From: Aequorivita iocasae
GTDB taxonomy: Bacteria > Bacteroidota > Bacteroidia > Flavobacteriales > Flavobacteriaceae
Assembly: GCF_016757735.1 (NCBI RefSeq)
Contig: NZ_CP068439.1
Span: forward strand, 2,940,001-3,004,000
Direction of reading: 5' to 3'
DNA: 64,000 bases
Shown piece by piece: positions 26,875-35,816 of the stretch. Within the stretch, counting starts at the first letter, position 1; each line of letters opens with the position of its first letter. The notes under the pieces are model-generated. The model worked only from the letters and a program-made list of their open reading frames with translations, made no database searches and was not told where the DNA came from. A program made the translations under genes and the position numbers.

Positions 26875-27982
26875 ATGACTACAACAGACCAAATCAAAGA
26901 CCTTAAGGTGCGGCTAGATGCCTTGAGGCGCTATCTTTGACATTGCTGGCAAAAGCATAGAGATTACAAACGACGAAGAAAAAACCTTTGACCCCAACTT
27001 TTGGAACAATCCGCAGGAAGCCGAAGCTTTTATGAAAGTTCTCCGTACCAAAAAAAAATGGGTTACCGATTACGAAACCGCAAAAACACTTACCGAAGAA
27101 GCTGAAATTCTGCTCGAATTTTATAAAGATGGCGAAGGCAAGCCAGAAAATGTAGATGCCGCTTTTGAAAAAGCTGAATCTGCAATTGAAGATTTGGAGT
27201 TCCGCAATATGCTGGGCGAAGAAGGCGACGACATGAGCGCCGTACTACAAATTACAGCAGGTGCCGGCGGAACCGAAAGTTGCGATTGGGCGCAAATGCT
27301 CATGCGGATGTATTTAATGTGGGCACAAAAAAACGGTTATAAAGTAAAAGAATTGAATTTTCAGGCGGGCGATGTTGCAGGGGTAAAAACCGTAACGCTG
27401 GAAATTGAGGGCGAATACGCCTTTGGTTGGCTAAAAAGTGAAAATGGAGTCCATCGTTTGGTGCGTATTTCTCCATTTGATAGCAATGCAAAAAGACACA
27501 CAAGTTTTGCGAGTGTTTATGTATATCCATTGGTTGACGATACGATCGAAATTGAAATAAATCCCGCAGATATTTCTTGGGAATTTGCCCGCAGTAGCGG
27601 CGCCGGCGGACAAAACGTAAACAAGGTAGAAACGAAGGCCATCCTGACCCACCACCCTTCCGGTATTGTTATTCACAACAGCGAAACCCGAAGCCAACTA
27701 GACAATCGCGAAAAAGCGATGCAGATGCTCAAATCACAATTGTATGAAATTGAACTTCGCAAGCAAATGGCACAGCGTGCCGAAATTGAGGACAACAAAC
27801 TTGCCATAGAATGGGGCTCGCAAATACGCAACTATGTGTTACACCCTTACAAACTTGTAAAAGATGTACGTACAGGCCACGAAACCGGAAATACGGACGC
27901 TATGTTGGACGGTGAGATTGATGAATTTCTAAAAGCCTATTTGATGATGACGGGACAGAAAGAGAAGAGTGATGAACTGTAA
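26875..27982 (+). CDS. prfB: peptide chain release factor 2, programmed +1 frameshift
   Basis: Frame one runs from ATG 26875 for 21 codons to CTT TGA C (in-frame TGA at 26938-26940). Skipping one T and continuing from GAC at 26939 gives a 368-residue RF2. The slip site and its 5' context (AGG CGC TAT CTT TGA C) closely match the E. coli prfB site, where RF2 scarcity favours shifting and so regulates its own synthesis. The body has the SPF codon-recognition motif (RISPFDSNAKR) and the GGQ hydrolysis motif (SGAGGQNVNKVE). A TATTTTTG -7 (26848-26855) lies 19 nt upstream. It is intact, not a pseudogene: simple gene finders would start at the ATG at 27032 and lose the N-terminus. Confidence 0.95.
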
Positions 27983-28011
27983 AAAAAACAAAGGGAACAA
28001 GATTCTAAAAT
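27983..28011. repeat. 29-bp direct repeat, left copy
   Basis: Begins one base after the prfB stop. Contains AAAGGGAACAAGATTCTAAA and is identical over 29 bp to 29637-29665. The left arm AAGGGAA can pair only imperfectly with TTCCCCTT at 28017-28024, so it looks like a degraded prfB terminator. Confidence 0.9.
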
Positions 28012-28126
28012 TTTCATTCCCCTTATAATTTTCATATTGGATATAATAATTTAAGTCTATAACATCCTTTTCGCACCTACTAAAACATCTTCTGAATATT
28101 ATTAATATATTACTCTAAATAAAATT

Positions 28127-29638
28127 ATGAAAAAAACGCTACTCTTATTTGTAATACTAGCTTTGAGCCTTAAATGTTCAAAAAAGGATGATGATATTCA
28201 GAGAGTCGAAGGTGCGCCAATTGCTGTTGATGACTCAACGACTACTCCAAATAATCGTTCTGTGGTAATTGATGTACTATTGAACGATGAAGCAGGGGAT
28301 AATCCTTTAGACCCCTCTTCGGTGATTATAGAAAATGCTGTAAGCCATGGAATTACCGAAATAAATCCCATAACAGGCGAAGTAAAATACACTCCAAATT
28401 CCACATTTATCGGGGTTGATACCTTTACATACAAAGTTTGTGACAATAGTAGTAATGCACTATGCGATAGTGCAAATGTAACCATAAATGTAACCAATGG
28501 GGGCGGGGATGACACCCCACCCTGTCAAATGGTCGAAAATTTCACAGCCACATATACTTCCGATAGCATTACAGTTTCATGGAATCCTTGTGTAGATCCT
28601 AATGGAGAGGAGGTAACTTATTTATTAACTTTTGTAAAAGAAGGCTATGACTGTTATTTTGATGGTACCTATGATATGTACTGGCTTGATTTTACTACCA
28701 CGGAAAATTCACTCACCTTTACAAATGCAAACACAGATAATCAACTTCAGCTATTTCATCGATATTATATTAATATAAGAGCCCAAGACCCAAGCGGTAG
28801 TACTTCTGACCCAAATTCAATTTCGGTGAACTTTATGCCAATTGGTACACTTAATCAGGATATTATTTTACGGCATCAATATGCAGTAGATTTATTTGAA
28901 GGACATCAAATCGATGTTGTAAATGGAGAGATTTATACATATGAACCTTGTATGGACTTTGGAATCCCCACATCGAGCCCTATAATAGACCTCTCTCCAT
29001 TAACTGGAATTAAGGAAATTAATGGAGATGTTACTCTTACAAGTTTTGGTTTACACCAATTTCATACTCTAGAAGGCTTTGAAGATGTTACAAAAATTAC
29101 AGGGAAATTAAAAATAGAAGGCAAATATGACCGCAACTTTGTCAACGATGTAAGTCAATTATCAAATTTAACAGAACTGGGTGGGTTCGAAATGGTCGGT
29201 AACTCAATATCATCTATTAATGGAATAGATAATCTACAAACGCTGGGCGGAAATTTTTATTTAGAAAACAATAAAAGTTTAAACCAAATATCTGGTTTCT
29301 CTAATCTTCAAACAATAAAGAGCGTTGAAATAAGTAGAAACCCTAATTTAAATAATTTAAATGGCTTACTAAATTTAACCACAATTCAAGATTTTCTAAT
29401 TCTAGATGATAATGATTCCATAACAAACCTTGATTTCTTATTGAATTTGGTACTCATTGAATGTGGTGGAGGTTCTAACAATGATTTAACGATAACTAAC
29501 AATTATTATTTAGAAGATTTTTGTGGGCTAAGGGACTTTCTTACAAATGGGGGATTATGCTCTGGAAATTACGTAATAGCGGGCAATGGATTTAATCCAA
29601 CCGCTCTTCAAATAATAAGCGGCGATTGCCGCCTATAA
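28127..29638 (+). CDS. surface lipoprotein with Ig-like, FN3-like and leucine-rich L-domain
   Basis: 503 residues. A lipoprotein signal (LALSLKC, then SKKDDD; acidic residues after Cys resemble the Bacteroidota surface-export signal) precedes an Ig/cadherin-like domain (residues ~30-120, PIAVDDSTTTPNN... GVDTFTYKVCDNS), a fibronectin III-like segment (~135-235, SDSITVSWNPCVDP) and a leucine-rich receptor-L-like region (~280-490: NLTELGGFEMVGN, NLQTLGGNFYLENN, NLQTIKSVEISRN). This is an adhesion or recognition architecture with no enzyme motif. The DNA looks more A/T-rich than its neighbours and the gene is bracketed by identical 29-bp repeats, suggesting acquisition or insertion next to prfB. 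Confidence 0.82.
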   Translation: MKKTLLLFVILALSLKCSKKDDDIQRVEGAPIAVDDSTTTPNNRSVVIDVLLNDEAGDNPLDPSSVIIENAVSHGITEINPITGEVKYTPNSTFIGVDTFTYKVCDNSSNALCDSANVTINVTNGGGDDTPPCQMVENFTATYTSDSITVSWNPCVDPNGEEVTYLLTFVKEGYDCYFDGTYDMYWLDFTTTENSLTFTNANTDNQLQLFHRYYINIRAQDPSGSTSDPNSISVNFMPIGTLNQDIILRHQYAVDLFEGHQIDVVNGEIYTYEPCMDFGIPTSSPIIDLSPLTGIKEINGDVTLTSFGLHQFHTLEGFEDVTKITGKLKIEGKYDRNFVNDVSQLSNLTELGGFEMVGNSISSINGIDNLQTLGGNFYLENNKSLNQISGFSNLQTIKSVEISRNPNLNNLNGLLNLTTIQDFLILDDNDSITNLDFLLNLVLIECGGGSNNDLTITNNYYLEDFCGLRDFLTNGGLCSGNYVIAGNGFNPTALQIISGDCRL

Positions 29639-29665
29639 AAAACAAAGGGAACAAGATTCTAAAAT
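29637..29665. repeat. 29-bp direct repeat, right copy, left half of a hairpin
   Basis: Starts inside the stop codon of the lipoprotein gene and is identical to 27983-28011. Here CAAAGGGAAC (29643-29652) pairs perfectly with GTTCCCTTTG (29670-29679), an intact 10-bp terminator-like hairpin, although the T-run after it is short. Confidence 0.9.
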
Positions 29666-29823
29666 CTGAGTTCCCTTTGCAAATCATATTCCTTCTGCTG
29701 GCATTATCCGTGTCGAAGTTTTACGGGTGTATTCTCAGCTGTTTTTGAAACTTAAGCACCCCGATATGATATGTGAATGAATTTACAAAAAATATTTATT
29801 CCAATGTGTTTATTTTCAAAATT

Positions 29824-29994
29824 TTAACTTTTACGTTTTCCTACAAAATCAGCGGCCCAAAAAACTAATAAAAGCAACAGAAATATTCCAGCAATGTATT
29901 TTGCCGGTTCAATTTCACCATCGCCAATACCTATAAAACCTATTACTCCAAAGACAATAGCCAAGATAATATAGATTGCTTTCCAATGAAGCAT
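29824..29994 (-). CDS. small DUF1328-like membrane protein, 56 aa
   Basis: ATG at 29994, then MLHWKAIYIILAIVFGVIGF followed by IGIGDGEIEPAKYIAGIF and a second helix ending VFWAADFVGKRKS. Two transmembrane helices with a Gly-rich turn match the DUF1328/YtjA pattern (W-x(n)-GxxGF-x-GI, then AK(Y/I)..). The sequence has a basic tail, as expected for a small inner-membrane protein. It occupies the otherwise empty 29.64-30.09 kb interval. Function unknown; related small proteins are often stress-induced. Confidence 0.7.
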   Translation of the reverse strand: MLHWKAIYIILAIVFGVIGFIGIGDGEIEPAKYIAGIFLLLLLVFWAADFVGKRKS

Positions 29995-30090
29995 GAGATG
30001 GCAGGTTTTAAGGTTGTTTAATAAAAGGTATTAAAGTTAAAATATTTCTGTCTAAATTTTAACAATCGCGCTTTTTTTTAATACAAAAAT

Positions 30091-31818
30091 CTATGGTTCT
30101 AGAACCTTAAAATATCTTTTAGCGGAAATATGAATACCCCTGTCGTTAAAACCTTCCAACAAAATTTCATATAAACCCGGAACGTCTGAGGTATAAAAAG
30201 TGGTGGAATACGCTGTGTCCTTAAAAGAAAGGCTAGGCTCCCAAAGCAATTGTACCCGATAGTCAGGTATTCTTGAAATTACATTCCTATTGCTATAGTC
30301 TGGACTGTAATATTTTTTTTGCTTAACCGCAGGAGGCAAATTTATCATCTCAACAAAACTTTTTGAAAGGTTAGGAACAAAATCCCCTTTTTTTGTTTCC
30401 ACAGCAATAATCCCACTATAAATCTTAGTTCCGTAGCGGTAAGGTGTGTTTATAATCCGAATGCTCTCAATATCCCTGGCTTTATAATTTATTAATTCCG
30501 AATTATTCTGGATTAACATTCCATCCATTAGTACCAAGGGGTCTATGTCATTAAATTTTGCAATCCGGTCAGGGTCATATTCGTTATGGATAATAAATTT
30601 AGCATCATCTCCATTCCCTCTAATTGCCGCGAGGGTAATTACCTCCACAAAAGTTTCACGCACGGAAGGAAATCTGGTGTAGTCATCCAATTTAAAAACC
30701 GTTCCCAAATCTTCATAAAAGCAAGGATTGGTTTTACTGGGTAAAATACTATCCTTTTTAGTATCAAAATAAGCATTTTCAACTTGTAATTGAATGCTTC
30801 GCTCCAATAACCAATCTTTCAAGGCTTCATCAAGTTTTAAAAAATAGGATTTATTTTTCTGTATTGGAAGTTCTTTTTTATCCAAAACCACTTTATATGA
30901 ATTTTTTTCCATTTCGTTACCATATAATTGAACGATACTATTTTCAGAATTATAGTCCTCTGAAACGGAAAAGAAAAACCTGCCATTGCTGTTTGTTTTT
31001 GCCACTTTAAAGATATAATCCTCTCCAGGAACAGTAAGTGCAACTTCTATATTTGATACAGGCATACTGTCTATTTTAGACAATACCAATCCCGAAATAA
31101 GCTCTCCTCTAAGCTCTGGCACATAGAAAACTTCTGAATAAATTTTTGCTGCTGTTGGGATCTTGCCCGAAATTTCAATAGGATTTATTTTTCGTACCGA
31201 AAGTACATACCTGCCTTTCATCCCTTTAAGAGAATTTTCCAGTTTTAGACTGACTTTTTCACGGAAACCATAACTTTCTTTATCTAAATTAATTTTAGCC
31301 TTTGCTGGATTATTTTCTTCTGAAAAGTGAGGACTTTTTTCAACAATATGATTCATAAAAATTGTATCGCCCGTTTTACTGAAAGCCTCTTGTTTCGTAA
31401 AAGTATTGATGATGTAAATATCTTTCTGTACAAAAGCAGCAGCTTCATTATTCCTTGAATAATTGGTGTAGCTTATCAGTTTGTACGCTCCTGTCTTCAA
31501 ATTTGAAGGAATGAAAAAATCTCCGTTGGCAGTCCCGTCCAACAATTTCAATTTATGGTTAAAGACCAACGAGTCCTGCTGGTCTCGCAATGAAACATAA
31601 GCTATCGCGCTTAAAGAGCCTTGGTGGGATAACGCATTGGTGACGTATACTTTGTATTGAAGTAATTCTCCAGCTAGAAAAACCTGCGAGTTGATGGACA
31701 ACTCCACGTTTTCCTCTGGAAAAACACTTACATCAATTGTGAGCTTATCTTTAGGAATTTGAGCCGTAGCAGTGAATCCATAAATAACAAAAACTATAAA
31801 AATTAATTTTTTTACCAT
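30091..31818 (-). CDS. secreted MG2-like protein with a TonB-plug-like segment
   Basis: 575 residues from ATG 31818; an upstream in-frame start would overlap the DUF4249 gene. Signal peptide MVKKLIFIVFVIYGFTATA. Residues ~20-130 resemble the MG2 domain of alpha-2-macroglobulin-like proteins (NSQVFLAGELLQYKVYVTNA). A middle carboxypeptidase-regulatory-like segment (GLVLSKIDSMPVSNIEVAL) follows. Near residues 440-500 there is PLVLMDGMLI, then ARDIESIRIINTPYRYGTKIYSGIIAVETKKG, which mimics the plug domain of TonB receptors (VDG...DIESI...YG...G.I.I.TKKG) but without a barrel. It is the last gene of the TonB/DUF4249 operon, so probably works with that receptor at the cell surface or periplasm. 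Confidence 0.78.
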   Translation of the reverse strand: MVKKLIFIVFVIYGFTATAQIPKDKLTIDVSVFPEENVELSINSQVFLAGELLQYKVYVTNALSHQGSLSAIAYVSLRDQQDSLVFNHKLKLLDGTANGDFFIPSNLKTGAYKLISYTNYSRNNEAAAFVQKDIYIINTFTKQEAFSKTGDTIFMNHIVEKSPHFSEENNPAKAKINLDKESYGFREKVSLKLENSLKGMKGRYVLSVRKINPIEISGKIPTAAKIYSEVFYVPELRGELISGLVLSKIDSMPVSNIEVALTVPGEDYIFKVAKTNSNGRFFFSVSEDYNSENSIVQLYGNEMEKNSYKVVLDKKELPIQKNKSYFLKLDEALKDWLLERSIQLQVENAYFDTKKDSILPSKTNPCFYEDLGTVFKLDDYTRFPSVRETFVEVITLAAIRGNGDDAKFIIHNEYDPDRIAKFNDIDPLVLMDGMLIQNNSELINYKARDIESIRIINTPYRYGTKIYSGIIAVETKKGDFVPNLSKSFVEMINLPPAVKQKKYYSPDYSNRNVISRIPDYRVQLLWEPSLSFKDTAYSTTFYTSDVPGLYEILLEGFNDRGIHISAKRYFKVLEP

Positions 31819-31820
31819 AA

Positions 31821-33032
31821 TCAATCTTCCCAGAAATCGGGTCTTACATTTGATGAAAAAGAGGTACACACAGTGCATTCGGGCTTCGCGATAGTATACA
31901 AAACACCCTGGGCAAAGCTGAATACTTGATAATCATAGAATGTTAAATATGTGTAGATTATCTCCCTTTCATCGGGATCATTATCTAGGTTTGTATTGTC
32001 GCGATAATCAAGCAATAGTAAATCACAATCTACAAAATAGGGTGGCTTTTCCAACCCAAAATCGTCATAATTAAAATAGATTCTCTTTGATGTCATGGAT
32101 GAAACTTCAAAAAATCCCAAAACCTTTTCATCGGGATTTTCCTCAGAAACCATATTGCCCGCTACATATCCAGGCTGTCCTTGTGACAGAAGACTTTCAA
32201 TACTACCAAGTTCTTTAATGATTTTATAAAAAGTATAGGCTTCAACGCTTTGTACATATTGTTTTACCAAAATACTGTAACGGGTCTGCATTTTTGCATC
32301 AAGTTTGGAGAGATATCTCACTGGAAAGCGGAAGACTTTATTTTCGTTCAATTCTGTTGTGGTGGTTTGGTTTATTCCGGTTGAAAATTCTGTGGAATAA
32401 CAAATTTCCTCTGGCTCCCTGGGAGTAAGAATCACCTGATATGTACCAGAAATGGGATCAAAATCAATAATTTCTGAATTGTAGGGAGATGGATACGGAG
32501 CCACTATTTTATATGTTTCTTCATACGCATACCTATAATATTTTGCATTACCGGTTGGATCTTCTGTGTCTATCAAAATCTGAACTCCATCTTTTTCTTC
32601 TGTTGCATCCACAACTCTTTCCGCATAAAGTTCATCAATACCTACAGATGGCGGTAAGGTAACTGCGGAAGAAGAGTATCGTTTTCCGTCTGATGTTATA
32701 ATATTCAAAGTATAGGAAACGCCAGGTTGTGCGCTAAATGAGTTTTGGGATATAAAATTGCCGGTTTCGCTATCCCAATAAAAGCTGAAACTCTCGCCAT
32801 TGCTTCCGGTGACGGTAACATCGGCATCATTTACAAGCAAAATTTCGGGATTTTCCAAGGACGAAGTTTTACTCAGCTTTACAATTTGAGGTTTAAACTC
32901 ATCTGTTATAGTACTTTCTACCACCAAAACGCTTTCGAAATCTACGGTTTCTATCTCAAAAGGTTCCGTACAGCCCACTTGAAAAAGCAGAAGTGCGAAA
33001 AGACCGATCAATATAATTCTGTTCCTCATCAT
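31821..33032 (-). CDS. DUF4249 family lipoprotein
   Basis: 403 residues with a lipobox ending LFQVGC (Cys21). The order TEPFEIETVDFESVLVVESTITDEFKPQ, a Ser/Thr-rich first beta domain (PGVSYTLNI...DGKRYSSSAVTLPP) and a C-terminal Cys pair (KPECTVCTSF) fits DUF4249. These lipoproteins are encoded directly after particular TonB-dependent receptors, as here (1-2 nt gap), and are thought to act as receptor-associated surface lipoproteins. Substrate unknown. The gene is followed after 2 nt by the MG2/plug-like gene: tight translational coupling throughout. Confidence 0.88.
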   Translation of the reverse strand: MMRNRIILIGLFALLLFQVGCTEPFEIETVDFESVLVVESTITDEFKPQIVKLSKTSSLENPEILLVNDADVTVTGSNGESFSFYWDSETGNFISQNSFSAQPGVSYTLNIITSDGKRYSSSAVTLPPSVGIDELYAERVVDATEEKDGVQILIDTEDPTGNAKYYRYAYEETYKIVAPYPSPYNSEIIDFDPISGTYQVILTPREPEEICYSTEFSTGINQTTTTELNENKVFRFPVRYLSKLDAKMQTRYSILVKQYVQSVEAYTFYKIIKELGSIESLLSQGQPGYVAGNMVSEENPDEKVLGFFEVSSMTSKRIYFNYDDFGLEKPPYFVDCDLLLLDYRDNTNLDNDPDEREIIYTYLTFYDYQVFSFAQGVLYTIAKPECTVCTSFSSNVRPDFWED

Positions 33033-33034
33033 TC

Positions 33035-35797
33035 CTAAAACTTAAAGTTATACGTAATAGTAGGCACGGGCACGGAGAAAATAGAAGTTTTATACGCTTT
33101 TATTTCTCCAGCTTCATTTACAAAAAAGACCGAATATGGATTGTTTCTTCCCAAAACATTATAAACTGAAATATTTATAAAACTGTGCGCTAACTTATTC
33201 AATTTGTGGTTGCCTTCTATATTTACACCTAAATCCAATCTATAATAATCTGGAATTCGGAACTGGTTCCGGTCGCTATATAGTACTTGTTCCTCGCCCG
33301 CAAAAATATACCTGCCAATAGGGTATGTAATCGGGCGTCCCGTTTGGTAGGTGAAATTGCCCGAAAAACTAAAACGCTTGGTAAGTTTGTAATTGGCTAC
33401 TACCGAAAAGTCATGGGGCTTATCGTAATTTGCAGGAAAAAATTCACCATTATTCACACGTTCCTGCATTAACTGGCTGTCCAGCTTTATCTGGGAACGG
33501 GAATAGCTATAGCCCAAATAACCGTTGAACCTGCCCGAATTCTTCTTTACCAAAAACTCTACTCCGTACGCTTTTCCTTCACCTTGCAGAAGATCGGTTT
33601 CAAGGTCGTCGTTTAAAATTAACTGGGCGCCAACCTTATAATCCAGCAAATCGTTCATTGTTTTATAATATCCTTCAAGACTGAATTCAACGTCTTTTCC
33701 GGAAAGATTTTTAAAAAAGCCCAGACTATATTGGTTTGCGCGCTGGGGAGCAATATTTAAATCTGAAAGTTTCCAAATATCTGTGGGAGATTGGGTGGTA
33801 TTCGTGGATAGTAAATGCAAATATTGAATGGTCCTGTTGAAACCCGCCTTTACCGAAAAATCATTGCCCAACAAATAACGCGCAGATATTCTATATTCTG
33901 GCCCACCATAGGTTTTTATGGATTCGTTTTTACCGAATTCCTTCACCTCTACAATTGAATTTTCACTTTTAGGAACTCCTTCAGCATACACGTTTTGTAT
34001 TGAGGGCCCTAAAGCCATATAAAACGAATAACGCAATCCAAGATCGAGCAAAAATTTATCGCTTACTTCCCATAAATCTGAAAGATAGACTGCCGATTCC
34101 AGCCCTTTTTCACGGTCAATTGTTTTGGCCTCCACATCAGAATTTTCACCAATAGGCTCAATATTTCCGGGATCTATGGAATAAAGCTTGCTGCTTAGGC
34201 CATAACTGAGTTTGTGCTTATTACTTAACTTATAATTGAAATTCAGTTTTGCCTGATACTCGTTTAGTTCATAACCAAAGTCGAAATCTTCGTTGGCATC
34301 TGCCTCATAGTTAATACCATATTTGTATTGGCTATTTACCAAAATCACTTCTGCCCTGCTCTTTTCACTAAATGTATGTCCGTATTTTAAAGAAATCAAT
34401 CGATTGTTATAATCAAAAATAGAATCAGAAGTTATGCTGAAACGGTCTTTACTATAGTAAAATGTACCCTGGATGCTATTATTGTTGTCTATATTATGTT
34501 TGTATTTCACGATACCATCGTAAAAGGTAGCTTCGCTGTTTTTAAGTGCCTCTTCATCTAAACTTCGCAATATCCAGTCTGAATATGTGGCCCTGAAACC
34601 CGCAATTACAGAAGCTTTCTTATTTACCACTGGAACTTCAACGGCGAGATTTGCGGTTATTGGCCCAACGGAACCTTCGCCAGCAAATTTTTCCATATTG
34701 CCCGATTTGGTCTCAATATCAAAAACCGAGGAAAGCCTTCCGCCGTATTCCGCCGGGATACTTGCTTTATAAATTTCGAGACTTCCCGTTGTAAAAGGAT
34801 TTACTGCAGAAAAGAAACCTAAAAAGTGTGAGGGATTATAAAGAACGGCATCGTCTAAAAGAATAAGGTTTTGATCTGCACGACCGCCACGAACATTAAA
34901 TCCGCTTGCGCCTTCCCCCGCTGTTTTTATACCGGGCATAGTGGTTGCAACTTTTAGAATATCGCGTTCACCTAAAACCAGGGGAATTGTTTTAATCGCT
35001 TCAATGTCAATATTCGTAACGCCCACCACGGCATCGCGTACGTTTGCATCCTTATTTGATTTTACGACCACTTCCTCCAGCGATTCGGTATTTTCTCGCA
35101 ATTCAATATTCAAAGAACCATCGCCGTACATAATTACATCTTGACGAATTTTTTCAAAACCCAAAAGATTTGTTTCCAGTTTGTTTAATCCGTAGGGAAG
35201 TCGAATACTGAACCGCCCCTCGGCATCTGTAACAGCATATTTTGTTCTGTCTATAGTTGAAATAGAAAGATTTTGAAGCGGCTCCCCAGTTTTTGAGTTT
35301 TTAAAAACACCTGAAAGTGTATAGGTTTTGTTTGCTGCGTTGGCTGTTTGCTTGCCGATGGTTACAAGTTTTCGGGTCTCAACAGTTCCCTGTGCGGCAT
35401 ATTCTTCTTGAAAAATGGGTGCATTTTTAGTGTCCTCAAGCTGCTTTTCTTCGGTCTTTTCTTCATTAAAATAATCAGGGGGCAAATCAGTATAAACGTA
35501 AGTATTGTTCAATAAAATGACATTGCCATCCTTGAACACAAAGTTGATGTTGGTATTGCTGAAAAGTTCTTCCAAAACATTCTGGAGCGATTCATTTTCA
35601 AAATCTTTCGTGACAAAATGCCCCTTTAGCCAGGTTTCATCAAAATAGAATGTTTTATTTGAAAGGGTTTCCACCTTTAGAACTGCTTCCTTTAAAGGAG
35701 TGTTGTTGAATGAAACCGTAATATTTTTATTGTTTTGCCCGAAAGTTGCGGCAGTAATCAAAAAAAATAAAACATGGACAAAAAATCTATTTTGCAT
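33035..35797 (-). CDS. TonB-dependent receptor with N-terminal STN domain
   Basis: 920 residues from ATG 35797 (signal MQNRFFVHVLFFLITAATFG). Order: STN/secretin-type N-domain (~25-95, NITVSFNNTPLKEAVLKVET), an acidic linker, a carboxypeptidase-regulatory-like beta domain (~170-255), the TonB-box/plug (ESLEEVVVKS, then GFNVRGGRADQNLILLDDAVLYNP and SLEIYKASIPAEYGGRLSSV) and a 22-strand type barrel ending in aromatic FKF. STN domains usually signal through FecR/sigma pairs, but none lies nearby. No SusD gene follows, so this is not a classic glycan-uptake pair. It is second in a four-gene operon. Confidence 0.93.
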   Translation of the reverse strand: MQNRFFVHVLFFLITAATFGQNNKNITVSFNNTPLKEAVLKVETLSNKTFYFDETWLKGHFVTKDFENESLQNVLEELFSNTNINFVFKDGNVILLNNTYVYTDLPPDYFNEEKTEEKQLEDTKNAPIFQEEYAAQGTVETRKLVTIGKQTANAANKTYTLSGVFKNSKTGEPLQNLSISTIDRTKYAVTDAEGRFSIRLPYGLNKLETNLLGFEKIRQDVIMYGDGSLNIELRENTESLEEVVVKSNKDANVRDAVVGVTNIDIEAIKTIPLVLGERDILKVATTMPGIKTAGEGASGFNVRGGRADQNLILLDDAVLYNPSHFLGFFSAVNPFTTGSLEIYKASIPAEYGGRLSSVFDIETKSGNMEKFAGEGSVGPITANLAVEVPVVNKKASVIAGFRATYSDWILRSLDEEALKNSEATFYDGIVKYKHNIDNNNSIQGTFYYSKDRFSITSDSIFDYNNRLISLKYGHTFSEKSRAEVILVNSQYKYGINYEADANEDFDFGYELNEYQAKLNFNYKLSNKHKLSYGLSSKLYSIDPGNIEPIGENSDVEAKTIDREKGLESAVYLSDLWEVSDKFLLDLGLRYSFYMALGPSIQNVYAEGVPKSENSIVEVKEFGKNESIKTYGGPEYRISARYLLGNDFSVKAGFNRTIQYLHLLSTNTTQSPTDIWKLSDLNIAPQRANQYSLGFFKNLSGKDVEFSLEGYYKTMNDLLDYKVGAQLILNDDLETDLLQGEGKAYGVEFLVKKNSGRFNGYLGYSYSRSQIKLDSQLMQERVNNGEFFPANYDKPHDFSVVANYKLTKRFSFSGNFTYQTGRPITYPIGRYIFAGEEQVLYSDRNQFRIPDYYRLDLGVNIEGNHKLNKLAHSFINISVYNVLGRNNPYSVFFVNEAGEIKAYKTSIFSVPVPTITYNFKF

Positions 35798-35816
35798 GGA
35801 TAATTTCAACTTCAAA

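Noticed and set aside
26875-26940. A 21-codon open frame ending in TGA upstream of a gene starting at 27032, which looks like a broken gene
   Set aside because: The CTT TGA C slip site and continuous RF2 homology across it show a programmed frameshift in an intact prfB.
27983-29679. An insertion sequence delimited by the 29-bp repeats
   Set aside because: The repeats are direct, there are no terminal inverted repeats and no transposase between them.
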